A DNA stretch of 64,000 nt from Brachynemurus nebulosus (GCA_035578155.1 JAPWDM010000001.1:163901498-163965497), one strand, 5' to 3'. Shown: positions 20,561 through 31,820, numbered from the stretch's first letter. Program-made: numbers and translations. Notes: generated by a model not told the origin, from the sequence alone.

Positions 20561-23391
20561 TTTTTCAGAAAAATAAAGATTTTTTTATTGTTACCTTATC
20601 TTTTTCCTTCGCTTAATGAAATAAAAGGATATGATAAAAGATAATTGATAAGTTTTTTACATATGTATTATTACATATGTATTATTATATATGTAACATA
20701 ATACATATGTATTATTGAAAATATATTTAATAACAAATAATTAATTATCTATGCATATGTGTTATGTAACGCAGAATAAATAAATTCATTCTAGATTTTT
20801 CTATGAGGAGTGCGCAGGCGACCTTTAACAAAAGAGGCAAACTGATTTAAGTTAGCTAATAAGAACAGCAGTAAGCAGAACACAGTCAGCCAGCAGGCAG
20901 TGAGTTTTAATTAGTACCTACGGGTAACTTACCTTTGAAGTGTCCTCCCGGCACTTATCATTAAAATTTTAAGTGGATAATGGGACGGTGAAATAGACGG
21001 CCATTACCACTAGATCACCTGGCCCTTAAGGCTTCGCGATCATGTTTGCTCTCGACTTTATTTAACTATTTAATTATTTAAATTATGCCAATATAGTTAT
21101 TTTACGCTCGGGTAATAATGGGAGAAACTTATTGTTAGTTAGTGTTTAACAATTTAATATCTATATTATTGACGCCAAAAAATACTTGGCGATATTTATT
21201 CAAAACATAAGTTTTTTTTTTTAAGTTTTAAAATTATCTTTTTTATCTAGATAAAAGATAATAGCTAATGAAAACGTTATCTAGATAAGCACAACACTGG
21301 TTACAATTGTCATAAGTGTTTGAATAACAACCGTCTACCAACTCCGAGTCAATCAAATGACTCTTTTTTTCCAGTGATGCGAATAACCTACCACCACTAG
21401 ATCACTAATAACGCAAAAAGGAATCGGAGATGGTAACGTTTTCACGTAAGCCCCCACGACTTAAACGTTTTAAACATTACTCAGCCCATCCTATCTTTTT
21501 TCAGTACTCATGATTTTGTAGCTACTTCTTTTAAGTATAAAGTTCGTAGTAAACATTGATATTTGAAAATTTCGTACCCTGTAGAAGTGTAGACTACAAT
21601 TTCTAAAACTGTTAATCGCAACGTCTTATGAAAAGCCGTAACAATTTCTAAACCAACAAAGTGATTGGGAAAGTTTCAGAAGGCCCTACTATATACTAAA
21701 TTTATTTTTATTTCCAAGTCCAGACTGTCTAGACCAGAGGACAGAAGTTAAAAGTGAAATCTCGAAGAAACTACTGATGGAACTATGAAATACACATGTT
21801 ACAATAAAATTAAAGAACTAAATGAGAATTATGCACATATTAAAACTAATATTCATTTATTTCATTTAATAAAATATTACTGTATAGAAAAAAAACTCCA
21901 AAGGGAATGCTTGTCGCGTCGTATACGTCGCACATGTGTCACGACAACAAACAATGGTTTATTTATAACATTTTATTTTTATATTTTTATGTTTTTGAAC
22001 TGTTTACTATAAACAAGTTTGAAGTAGGTATGTACTATAATATGTACTTTTTTGTGCATATGTAGACCGAGGGAGCTAGTTGTGGTTGACGGGCTGATAG
22101 TTAAACATACTATTTTACTGATATGTGGTGGAAGCAATTTCCTTTATTTATACTTTTCATAAAATGTTATAAAAATAATATGTTGAGAAAATCTAAGCAT
22201 ACGTCTAAGTATTCATTTTATATTCTGTACTATTACCGGGCTGTATATACACTACCCAACCAAAAATGGTGTGTCAGCAAAACGTATCACCTGATTGTTC
22301 CCGCTGTTATAGCATGAAGAGTTAAACTGGTTAAGTTATTAACCACACAAAGTTTTACATCATAAAGCACTTTATTTGCAAAATAATAATTATATGAAAA
22401 TTAGAATAAATTGTTACATTTTAAATGTTTTTAAATTAATACAAAAAAAAAAAAAAATAATTACAATTCACCATAATAATGGTTATTAAAATTGAAGTGC
22501 ACGTATATAGACGTGCGTTCTTGTTGAATTGTAATTTAATAATTAATTGTTTTTAATATTTTTAAACAAAATTGAATATTTTATGTTTTTTACAAGGGTT
22601 CCTACAAAATTAAATTATTATTAAATTAATAACAATGTTTTGTTTAGAAAACAAAAATTATTTTTGGAATAGTTTCCAATGACAAAAAATATGTTGGAAC
22701 ATTGTTTCCAACACCCGCTATAACGTATCACTTTGGTCGCTATTTACCTGTGAAGCGTTTCCTTGTCTAACGCAATACAGCGACAAAATGTATCATACTT
22801 ATTTTTCGGGTCGTAAAACACTACTTATTACAAGGACACATTTTCTGCTGTATCCAGTCAAATGATACTGACAAAGAGATGGAACCAGAATTAAATTCGC
22901 AATTTTGATGAAACTTTGCTGGTCTGTACAAAAGACCAAAATAAGAGACACGTATTTTTTTTATTTTCATTTTTCAAACGGGTGCCATTTACGATGCCAG
23001 TAAATCAATATTTTTTAATAATTTTATATACCGCTTTAGTGAAACTAATTTAAATGATCAAAATTCTTTTTGTTTCCTAGGTGCTGTTATACTGCCCACC
23101 TTGAAACTTTTCGAAAAAAATCGTCTGTGTTCGACTAGCGCCCGTCCTGCAATTTTGTTTCGTAAAATTATGTAACCCAAATCACTTTAAAAAGTTTTAT
23201 ATTCTTTTTTTGAAAAAATATGTACACTCTATAATACTCTAAAAAATTCTCGAATACAATCTTCTTTTCGAACATTTTAAAGTAATCTAACGTTTTAGAT
23301 AAATAAACTGTGTTTTATTTACAATAGTATGTTATACACCAAGGGACTAAAGTGTGAGATTTAATCCGGAGGGCAACAATTCATACGAGGG

Positions 23392-23393
<2 letters not shown>
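20561..23393. other. Long AT-rich stretch, no gene supported
   Basis: Small items only: repeated 'acatatgtattatta' words near 20670-20720; a less AT-rich patch at 20800-21050 whose minus strand has an A-box-like 'tctagtggtaatgg' without a B box; a 15-base A run near 22443; and an open plus-strand stretch after a 'tttcctag' acceptor-like word near 23083 (ILPTLKLFEKNRLCSTSARP, about 32 codons) that I cannot identify. Confidence 0.4.

Positions 23394-23423
<30 letters not shown>
23394..23423. repeat. A(30) homopolymer
   Basis: A run of 30 A interrupted by nothing follows 'gagggat'. It could be a poly(A) tail of an inserted retroposon, but no body is recognisable upstream. Confidence 0.9.
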
Positions 23424-23424
<1 letters not shown>

Positions 23425-23443
23425 ACTTTAATCCTGTAGTGTG

Positions 23444-24399
23444 GGGGACGGACGGGCAAAACGGAGAGGTCGGGCAAAACGAATAATAGCCTAATTGAGC
23501 TAGTTAGATGTATAATTGTCTCAGATCCAATGTCATCTGCTTCTTCACTTTGCACTTAATGGGATCATTTGTCGAAAGGAGGCACTGTAGTTTATTTGCG
23601 TGTTTAGTGGCCGAAAAACTGTTTTGACGAGAAAAAAAATCAATAAATAGAGGTCAATATTTTACAAATTATTTCTTTGTGTATTGCAGTTATTTATTTT
23701 TAATGATTTCTGTAATATGTATGATCATTATGAGCAATAAATTCGTACTCGTATTTAATTTTATTACAATACAATTAGTTTGTAATTGTAGGTTAAGTTA
23801 GTTAAAAATCTGCTTGGCGTGTGAAATGGAGTCAGGCAAAATGAATAATAAAATGAAGCTTCTCTAGTCAAAAGGAAAATTGTTTTAAATAATCCGGGAT
23901 CTTCCAAGAAAAAGAAAAGAAAATTCGTTTAAAAAAGATAGAGTCAATTAAAGAAAATCAAAAAGATAATTATTTTTGTACTGTCTGTCAAGAAAAATAC
24001 ATATATCCGCAATAGAAGACTGGATACAGTATAATTCTTGCCAGGAATGAATCCATGAAGCGTGTTCTTTATACACAGGTCGATCTTCCTTTTGCGATCG
24101 TCCTCGTCGTCCTTTTGCGATAATTGCAACGATTAATTAATTTATATTTATTAGTATTAGTTTTGCCCGTCCAAGATATTCATTTTATCCGCCCTAGTAG
24201 GGCAAAAAGAATAATTGCAACTTTTTTTTCAAGTGATTTTTAATGTGGTAAGATAAGAATTTTTGTTAATTTTCTATTTACTTTATTAATCTTAAGTAAC
24301 TGAAGACTTGTTATCTTGAGATAAATAAATAATTTTGTTGTAATCTCATACTTTTTTTTAGAGATCAAATTAGAATATCCTTCTTGCCCGTCCGTCCCC
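23444..24399 (+). mobile_element. 956-bp DNA transposon relic, GGGGACGGACGGGCAA ends
   Basis: The left end GGGGACGGACGGGCAA recurs inverted at 24384-24399. GGCAAAA words recur in the interior (about 23472, 23833 and, inverted, 24165-24205). A decayed C-terminal transposase segment lies at 23941-24138 on the plus strand. It is therefore an internally deleted copy of an autonomous element, probably pogo/CENP-B-like judging from the finger. Confidence 0.75.
23941..24138 (+). pseudogene. Decayed zinc-finger tail of a transposase
   Basis: The plus strand reads ESIKENQKDNYFCTVCQEKY and then, after a frameshift near 24012, EDWIQYNSCQE, a TGA stop where tryptophan is expected, and IHEACSLYTG followed by a further cysteine (SSFCDRP) before a stop at 24136-24138. 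The order C-x2-C, WIQ.., C, W(stop)-x-H-x2-C, FxCD is that of the PHD-like finger closing many insect pogo/CENP-B-type transposases. One expected cysteine is tyrosine (WIQY). The upstream lysine-rich SSKKKKRKF near 23908 fits the usual linker. Family assignment is from memory of the motif. Confidence 0.5.
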
Positions 24400-25609
24400 T
24401 ATATATTATTTTTTTCAATTCCGAATAATTTAAAATTATAAAAATTTTAAATAAACTTATTTAAATGTCATTCAAAGTGTATGAAATAATATTATAATCA
24501 AGTACACATTAGATAAATCAACTAAATTATACAATACAATTAACTATTTGTCTTCTATCTACAAGCTTAAATTTATTCAGTATTTTAAATTACCTAGCAA
24601 CGATATCTAATTTAAGTTAAATGTCGCTTGCTGATTGGTGATGCTCTGTAAGTTCTGCTTGTTGACTGGCTTAAAAGCAGGAGCAAAATATTTTTAGTCC
24701 CTTGAAACTAACAGTGACATTTTACCCTCTAATAAGAGGAACTAGATCATGTATTTTAGTCCCGAAATTGCAAAAAAGAATTTTTTTAATATTTCTACTT
24801 TTTCTTATGCCCGTTTCTTTCAGTACCGATAAAATACCGAAATACTGGGATCCGAATAAATATCGATATTGTAAAAAGGCACCGATATTCCAAGCCTTAG
24901 TTCTATACATATCCATATACTTCAAATGTTCACCTGCATCTCTGCTCTTGCTTTTTGCATGCTACTATACAGATATTGCTGGATTAGGAAACATATTTTT
25001 GTAACTGTAGTGTAAAATATTCTAACATAAGCTGCTAGTGTGTACAGACAGGGAATGTAAATATATATTGCGCATAATACATTCTATAATAATCTATAAA
25101 ATATAAAGAGACAGTGAGTACGGTGAATACAGTACCAACAACTAACGCGACAGACAGCCCAGCAGTTACACACCGCAAGCAAACAGCAGTATTCAAACTT
25201 TTTTTTTTGGTCTCTTTTTCTTTTTGTGGTGTGCTTTATAAATTTTATTCATACACAACAATAACAGTGTTTCTATATTTCATTCTTTCACCATCCTGAG
25301 CATTTTTCAATTTTTTTCTTTTTCTGATTTCCTTATATTCAAAAAGTTTGTTGTATAAGTGTGTACGTATCCAGTTATAGAGATTTAGTAACACAAGAAC
25401 GTACGGTTTCTATATAAAATATTAGTTTACAAGAAAACAGTTTTCTCCTTTTTAACTCTTTTCTAAATTTTTCCTCACATTTTGAGCACATTCGTTTACT
25501 GACAAGGAAACAGCAAGGAAATCGAATAAAGTCAACAAAAACCTGTAAGAAAATAAAGAAGTCTCCTAATAATATAAAAAATATCAGTTGCTGCTAAAAA
25601 AACGAATTT
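24400..25609. other. No gene supported
   Basis: A 100-codon frame at 24702-25004 (with FLIFLLFLMP) has no recognised domain. A strong donor-like ACAGTGAGTACGG stands at 25111-25123 after a TATAAAATATAAAG word (25095-25108), but no exon can be defined around it. Confidence 0.35.
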
Positions 25610-26145
25610 AAGCGCGGTGAAACACCTCTCAAAATTGGAACTTCAAAATTTAAAAATTGATGAAATTTTGTTTATACATACCTTATACAGTGCTCCAATA
25701 TTAAACATTATTTTTTGCATCTACAAATTTTTAAGGGAATAGATCCACCTCTTCAACTGTATACTTAAAATTTTAAAAACTGACGAGATTTTGTTTATAA
25801 GTACTATACACAATTCCAGTAACAAATACATTATTTTTGCGTACAAAACTTTAAGAGGTGAAAGCACAATCCTAAGTGTAAAAATTTACGAAATTTTGTT
25901 TCTGTATACTATACAGAGTTCTAGTATTACATATAACTGATAGCCTGTATCATCCATTTAAAACTAGATATATGAGTGCCAAAATTATTATTATTATATT
26001 ATTTATTACTAGACTGCCGTAAGTAAACAAAATTTCGTCAATTGTTCAAATTTTAAGTATATACTGAACGGGGTGCTTTCATTCTTTAAAAATGTGTGAA
26101 CACAAAAAATAATGTGATATTTATTACTAAAGCTCTGTATATATT
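25610..26145. repeat. Tandem units next to a long-inverted-repeat element
   Basis: Three diverged units of about 105-125 bp contain 'gaaattttgttta..ctatac' (25659, 25782 and 25888). A fourth near 26030 is inverted relative to them ('acaaaatttcgtcaattg'). A fifth, in the same orientation as the fourth, follows the element at about 27262-27335. Confidence 0.7.
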
Positions 26146-27219
26146 ACGGTGCAATTAGACCCAAACCCCAACATCCAAAGTAACAGTTTCACTCCAACCC
26201 CAAATTGTTCTGTACAGTCCACATATTGTTTGGTAAAAAGTTACACCATTTTGAGCATCGGGTTTGGGAGAGAGGAGGGTAGAAGTAGGCAAATTAACGG
26301 TTTTCGTCAACTTTTTTTTTAAATATTTCGAAAACTATGCAGTTTAGCGCAAAAAGTGCCTATTCAAAAATAATCGACATTAAGTTTTGATCAAAAATAG
26401 TTCTGTGCATAATCTTGCTGAAGTGAAAAGTTTCAGAGTTATGGAGGGTGTAAAAGTAGCAATTTTTAGTATTTTTAGATTTTTTGGAAAACAATATCAC
26501 TAAGGAAACTAATTTTTTATATAGGATTGCGTTTTGTAAAAGGAAATTGCGATTAGTCCTCTTCAAACATAGCACCCTCCTTTTCTAAATCTTCGTCTAT
26601 GATGTTCGTATCCCTGTTATCACATCCTAGGCCTGAGCAATTACCGCATATGTTTGAGCAGTTTAGCCCACTCTTTCTGCATACGCAGTTACGGATGCAT
26701 TCGTTTTTGCAAGCGCACAATATGAGGGAAAGTAATTTCTCGGGAGCTGCAAGACGCGCTGTTGTAATTGGTTTCAGGTGCTCGTTAATCTTCTTCCACC
26801 CCCACTCGAGCGGATTCTTCTTCTTATTCAGCCCACTGCTGTACCTATCACCAGGTGCAGCAGTGGCTCAAAATACTAAAAATTGCTACTTTTACACCCT
26901 CCGTAACTCTGGAACTGTTCACTTTAGCAAGATTATGCACAGGACCATTTTTGTTCGCAATTTAATGTAGATTATTTTTTTATATGACACTTTTTACACT
27001 AAACGCCATAGTTTCCGAAATATTTAAAAAAAAAAAACTGATGAAATCCGTTAATTTTCCTACTACTACCCCCCTCCCCCCAAAACCCGACGCTCAAAAT
27101 GATGTAACTTTTTTCCAAACAATATGTGGACTGTATAGAACAATTTGGAATTGGAGTGAAACTGTTACTTTGGATGTTGAGGTTACGCCGTTTTTTTTTG
27201 AATAACTGCACCGTAAAAA
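26146..27219 (-). mobile_element. Element with about 330-bp inverted arms and a coding loop
   Basis: Left arm (about 26146-26480, starting TTACGGTGCAATTAGACCC) and right arm (about 26872-27219, ending TGCACCGTAA) are inverted repeats about 85% identical by eye. Landmarks in both are 'catccaaagtaacagtttcactcca', 'cagtccacatattgtttgg' and 'ggagggtgtaaaagtagcaa'. The loop between them contains an open cysteine-rich fragment on the minus strand (26553-26867). The layout suggests a deletion derivative of a larger TIR transposon. No target duplication is clear. Confidence 0.8.
26553..26867 (-). CDS. C-terminal fragment of a CXC-like cysteine-rich protein
   Basis: The minus strand is open for 104 codons from 26867 to the stop at 26553-26555, without an ATG at the 5' side. 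It starts ATAAPGDRYSSGLNKKK, continues NPLEWGWKKINEHLKPITTA, then a cysteine cluster LCACKNECIRNCVCRKSGLN and CSNICGNCSGLGCDN, and ends with an acidic tail (DEDLEKEGAMFEED). The spacing is C-x-C-x3-C-x3-C-x-C-x6-C-x3-C-x2-C-x4-C. The 'GW...P...APE.LL.LI.C.C...C...C.CRK.GL.C...C..C.G..C.N' arrangement is familiar to me as the tail of multicopy, probably transposon-encoded arthropod proteins and recalls tesmin/TSO1-type CXC motifs. No stop or frameshift is present in the fragment, in contrast to neighbours. It is a truncated gene end in the loop of an inverted-repeat element; biochemical role is unknown. Confidence 0.7.
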   Translation of the reverse strand, partial: ATAAPGDRYSSGLNKKKNPLEWGWKKINEHLKPITTARLAAPEKLLSLILCACKNECIRNCVCRKSGLNCSNICGNCSGLGCDNRDTNIIDEDLEKEGAMFEED

Positions 27220-28734
27220 TGATATTATATTTGTAACTAACACTCTCTGTAAGGTAGATAAAAACAAAATTTCATTAATTTTTAAATTTTTGAGTTTTAC
27301 CTTTGAGGGAGTGTTTCATTCTTTAAAATCATTTTTTAACAGTAACTAATAATTCTTAAGTTATTGGGTACTCTCTACATACTAGAAAGTTTCCGATTTT
27401 TTTGAATTTTGGAGAGGTGGTAACAACAAAACAATTTTGTACAATCCACTGCTCTTTTGTCACTGTTAGAATTTAAAATCTATTCTTTTATTCGCACTAA
27501 AACACATACAATAACCCATAAAAACAAACTGTCGACCATTGCAATGATTCTTTAGTTTGTCGGTATTAAATTCTATTATTTTGTTATAAAATACATTTGC
27601 ATTCAACTAAATGGGGTATTCACAAAAAGTAGCGGAAGTTACACGAGACACGAAACGTAAGCACGGTGTGGTCAAACTGTCAAATTAAATATTATATGAA
27701 TTTCTGATTTCAAACTTTTAAAATATTGAAGCTACTGTCTGCTGATATTAGGTCTTTAAATTCACGATATCTACGAAGATATTAATACTGCGAAAACTAC
27801 ACTCATGTCTAAATTTAAATAACTGACAATCAACAATTATAAGACTATAGGCTTAAGGCTAGGAGCTGATTTTTAGGTTCTACACTATCATCATGAAGAA
27901 TACAATCAAAAAATCTTTATTTTGAGTACTTGCGTAACAATTATTTATAGCATAAACTAAAGGTAATTTGCATAAAATATGATTAAGGTACTACCTGCTA
28001 ACCGGTCAAGGATCATATTACTATATCGTCTGGCTCACCAAAACATTTCCGATCCACGTTCTATGCAACAAATAGAGAATTTATGAAGAAGTAGTGTGTT
28101 AAATCATGTTAATTATATATTTTTATTACCACAGTGCAGTAGCAACACATATATGCACCTCTTTCGTTGTTTATTATTATTATTTAATTTTAGGACAGGC
28201 TATAGTTGTTCTCTGCTCATTGCATTAAACTGGATCCGAAATGTTTTGCTAAGCCGCACCGTATACCTTTTAAAACCACCAAATAACAAAGTCGTATTCA
28301 GGCGGGAAAATCTCAAATTGATAAAAACTAAAATTGGTACCTATTATTTTATGCAATCTTCTTCTCATCTTTTATATAGAATCTAATTCTTTGTAGAAGT
28401 AAATAAATTAGCTACCACAAAGAAGAAACCAAAATTTTTATAGCATATGTAATTGGCAATAGACACCAATAGCAACGAACAGAGGTATTTATGAAATAAG
28501 TAAATTAGATTTTTCAGGATAATGTTATAAACCAACCAAAAATTCACTAAGATCGTAAAGATCACTAACGTATTGAATTTCGATAAGTAAGGTGCCTATA
28601 TCAATGGTGGATGACTACAGGATCGCCTAACGGAGCCCGAATTTTGAAATTCATTTTCATTCCAAAGTTACCGCTCTCGAAGATTTAAGTTTTACTCATT
28701 TTTGTAGAAATGAGTCAACATGTCATATCAGATA
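27220..28734. other. Repeat unit, then no gene seen
   Basis: 27230-27335 is a further copy of the tandem unit seen at 25610-26145. Beyond it the sequence is AT-rich with no repeat partner and no recognised frame (the 96-codon frame at 28096-28386 has no known motif). Confidence 0.45.
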
Positions 28735-28742
28735 ATCACTAG

Positions 28743-29347
28743 TAGAGGTGAGCTAAACGGTTATTTTCTAATAACTGTTATTGCAATAACAGTTACTGAA
28801 AAATAACTGTTATTTATAACAGTTATTATAATAACTGATATGGTATTTGGATATTTTAACATATTGTAAGATATTCGATATGCGTATAAACGGTTCTGTT
28901 AGTGAAATATGCACAGATCTATAATACTGACGGATACTAAATAACATTATTTCCTTTATTGTACTGCAATATCTGTTCAAATACTTGTCTATACAAGGAT
29001 TTAGGCTTTATATACACAATTTTAACAATTTTATGGATACAAAATTACAAATACAAATAGATAACTGTACAATAGACAATAGTTTATTTTTAAGGGTTTT
29101 TTAAATGTGCTACAATAGAAAATGTGTAACTTGCCTGGGGTGTTATTATTTTGAAATTCTCCATAGGTGGCTAAAATAAATTACTGTGATTCTTGCTTTC
29201 GAATATATTAATATTGACCGATGTTATCGATATTTCCAAAGGAGTTATTTAAGTAACCAGTTACTGGGTATTCCAGTTATTGACGATAACTGTTATCTTT
29301 CTATACTAGTTATAAAATAACAATTATCGATATATCGATCATCTCTA
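28743..29347. mobile_element. Non-autonomous hAT element
   Basis: Perfect 8-bp duplications atcactag flank it (28735-28742 and 29348-29355). The ends TAGAGGTGAGCTAAACGG and, inverted, TAGAGATGATCGATATATCG are short TIRs. The interior near both ends is filled with AATAACTGTTATT-type palindromic words. The right terminus resembles that of the hAT at 59564-60162. Confidence 0.9.
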
Positions 29348-29355
29348 ATCACTAG

Positions 29356-29917
29356 TATTATTCAAATGGAAAAAACTATCTCTTAAGTTAGCTGTGACAA
29401 TACTGCTTTTGGATAAATTTTTATACATTATACTTCACTTACGGATTCAAATGAATCACTCAACTTAAAACTATTTATAAAGTAACATCCTTTATAAAAT
29501 TTAGAAAATTTCGTTCTACCATGAACGTATACTCAAATAAATTCTTGTCGAAATGTCGAAAGAAAATTATCTATGCATAACTAAATTGCATATCTGTTGA
29601 ACTTGTTATTTCGATATGTACACGAAATTCTGCAAACAATCTACTCTGAGATCAAATACAATGATGCTACCTTAATGTAATATCATGATGAGTTACCTAC
29701 TCATTCATACGTTATTAGATATGATATGTATGTAATAATATATCTTTACTACAAGTACATCTACTTTGTATACGTATTTTCAATTTATCTAACCTAACCG
29801 TCCATGTAAAAAATATTCGTCCATCACAACTATTAAAAACGTCAAAAAAAATTTCACATAAAACAACGAAATTGTAAAAATTGCGAACAACGAACGATAT
29901 TATAAAATACCTCTGTC
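29356..29917. other. No gene seen
   Basis: AT-rich spacer without recognisable structure. Confidence 0.5.
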
Positions 29918-30178
29918 ACAGCATCCTGCATAACATAGCGAATTTCCGTTTGTAAAAATTAGCTTTTCTGGGAAAAGTCTTTTTTCTGTGATTTTTTCTC
30001 CACTTTTCAATGGTGTAAAGAATGTCGCAAAAACTTTTGAACTTTGGGGAAATTTTAGCACAGAAACTTATTTTCTTCACAAAAAATGCCACAAAAACCA
30101 TATTCCGGGCATCAGACGTGTCTAGCTGAAGAACTTATTCAAAAATTTTGGAGTTCCAACGTTTTGATTTTGAAAGTG
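29918..30178 (-). repeat. Dispersed repeat family Z, copy 1
   Basis: On the minus strand it matches 62690-62960 and 63840-64000 on the plus strand. Shared text includes 'tctgatgcccggaatatggtttttg', 'tttacaccattg.aaag..gg', 'aaaaatcacagaaaaa' and 'ggaaattcgctatgttatg'. The frame at 29916-30101 is a by-product. Confidence 0.75.
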
Positions 30179-30541
30179 CACTTTTCAAGACTTTAATTTA
30201 TTTATCAAATACAAATTTTTGCTTTGTTGCAAATTAACTAATTTTGAAATTAAATTTCTGTCTAGGCCTATCAGATCTCGAAGAGGCTCAAATACGTTAT
30301 TTCCATATGATATGAATTTAAAAACACTGTTACATCTTTCCTAGCTATAATTTCAATATTACCTTGTGAATATTATCAATATATGACGAACTTTCGTTCG
30401 TATTTAAACATACGTTAATATTCATATGATCACTTATAATGTCCAGCTAAAGTGAACTTGAACACACGACTCACTTTGATATATATGACCAAATCATTGT
30501 TTTAATTAAAAATCACGTAGTGACTGAAAAATTATCAAACT
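30179..30541. other. No gene seen
   Basis: AT-rich spacer. It may contain the body of the tRNA-related retroposon whose head is at 30542-30611, but no tail was found. Confidence 0.4.
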
Positions 30542-30611
30542 GGATCGACTAGAACTCGAACCCAGAATCCATTGATAACTAATCAAGCGTCTTGTTACTA
30601 GACTATCAATT
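30542..30611 (-). tRNA. tRNA-Thr(AGT)-like sequence, degenerate
   Basis: The minus strand reads from about 30611: 'ATTGATAGTCTAGTAACAAG', an anticodon-arm-like CTTGA-TTAGTTA-TCAAT with AGT in the centre of a 7-base loop, and then GGGTTCGAGTTCTAG as T arm and B box. The D arm GTC..GAC pairs. The acceptor pairs only partly (ATTGA with TCGAT, with two end mismatches). It is a tRNA pseudogene or the head of a tRNA-derived SINE rather than a functional gene. Confidence 0.5.
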
Positions 30612-30728
30612 TAACAAAAAATTTACAGAAGACCAATTTACGCCGTGTCTACATCATCGTGTTTAAATAAATTAACATGTCTTTCTGTTAATTCTAAAAT
30701 AATAATTTATGGGAGCCTAAAAACATAA

Positions 30729-31407
30729 GGGTATATTCTGGTCTAGAAATTCAAAAAAATCGATTTTATTTTATATATTTTCAAAGCTTAGAGAAAGGAA
30801 CATTGTACGAGGTAGGGACCGTTGTTTAAAAAAATATAAGTAGGTATAACACACCACTAAATGACTCAGACAACCCAAAACGAGACTTCAAATTTTAAAC
30901 TCGTTTTTCTCGAAACTATGTTTTTTGAAACGGTTGACACGATATATCAAGTTCTAATGGACAGATTGCTTTGAAATTTTGTACAGAGCTTTTTAATATA
31001 TTCAAAATTAGTCTGACGAGAGATTTTCTGGATTTTTTTTTAATATTACTTTAAAAATACTCCCAACATTGAAAAAGCAATGGAAAAAAAACTCTTTTTT
31101 CATATGGACGCCATTCTGCGCAAAAAAAAAAATTCAAACCACTCCAGTCAAACGAAAATAACATTCTTACTCTTTAAGAATTCACTAAAACTTTGTGTTT
31201 CAGATCACCGAGGGGTTCCGAATCATGTCAACCAAGGGGGCAGTCCCTACTTTGTCGGCCTCTATTTCTTTCAGTTTTGACCTTTTTTTACTTTTTTATA
31301 CTATTCAAATGTTAATAAAAAAAATGTTAGTAAAAACGTTTAAGGTTTTTTATTTAATACGCTTGGAAAAACACCTAAAAATTGGCTGTCTAGACCAGAA
31401 TACCCCC
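30729..31407. mobile_element. TTAA-type element, copy 1
   Basis: The right end CTAGACCAGAATACCCCC is followed by TTAA (31408-31411). The left end GGGTATATTCTGGTCTAGAA is its inverse and is preceded by ATAA (30725-30728), a one-base change from TTAA. It is collinear with copy 2 at 43201-43890 (shared 'tgtttcagatca.c..gggg' and 'gcctg/gcctctat' text). No transposase frame remains; the frame at 31195-31428 is a by-product. Confidence 0.85.
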
Positions 31408-31551
31408 TTAAACCATCGAAAAAACTAACCAGTTATTACTAACTTAATTTGAAGTGTGGAACAATTACATGATTTAAACAATTTACAATCATTTCAAATC
31501 ATATTTAACATACATGACCGAATAATTTTACCATGCGCTGTAGACCCATGC

Positions 31552-31562
31552 TATATATAAAG
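31552..31562 (+). promoter_or_regulatory. TATA-box-like motif upstream of candidate exon
   Basis: TATATATAAAG lies 100 bp before the ATG at 31662, which leaves room for a leader of about 70 nt if transcription starts near 31585-31592. The spacing fits a TATA-dependent insect promoter. TATA words are frequent in AT-rich DNA, so it counts only together with the exon. Confidence 0.35.
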
Positions 31563-31661
31563 TCTGTGATATGTTTATCTAAATTTTCCATCTCTGTGTC
31601 TGTCACGTTATCTAAATATGTGCGGTTTTGACGACAAACAGCGCGTTAGAAAATTGAAAAC

Positions 31662-31718
31662 ATGAAATACTTAGTACTTACTCTCACCGGAGCTGCACGG
31701 GTGGGGTGTGCAGCACAG
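31662..31718 (+). CDS. Candidate first coding exon with signal peptide
   Basis: An ATG in insect-like context (GAAAACATGAAA) opens MKYLVLTLTGAARVGCAAQ, 19 codons that look like a secretory signal peptide with a small-residue cleavage region (GCAA before Q). The exon would end exactly after codon 19 at CACAG followed by the donor GTAGGTAAAA (31719-31728), giving a phase-0 intron. A TATA motif lies 100 bp upstream, and the local base composition is clearly less AT-rich than the surroundings. A tiny signal-peptide exon followed by a long intron is the usual layout of insect cuticle-protein and other secreted-protein genes. No acceptor or second exon was recognised downstream, so the rest may lie beyond the window. 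This is the best host-gene candidate here. Confidence 0.4.
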
Positions 31719-31820
31719 GTAGGTAAAATGCAATTCATGCATACAAGTCCCAAACATGTATGCATATGTGCTCGGGATAATATAAATAAATGTTAGCTGT
31801 CTGTCTGGTTCATTCATATA

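Noticed and set aside
20955..21045. Possible tRNA or SINE head on the minus strand (GTGATCTAGTGGTAATGG)
   Set aside because: It has an A-box-like word but no B box and no cloverleaf.
23083..23175. Possible internal exon after an acceptor-like TTTCCTAG
   Set aside because: About 32 open codons only; no donor or protein match, so not supported.
24702..25004. 100-codon plus frame with a hydrophobic segment
   Set aside because: No known motif, no conservation evidence, and AT-rich DNA readily yields F/L/I/Y-rich frames.
26599..26970. Plus-strand frame of 123 codons
   Set aside because: It is the antisense shadow of the cysteine-rich minus-strand fragment and runs into the right inverted arm.
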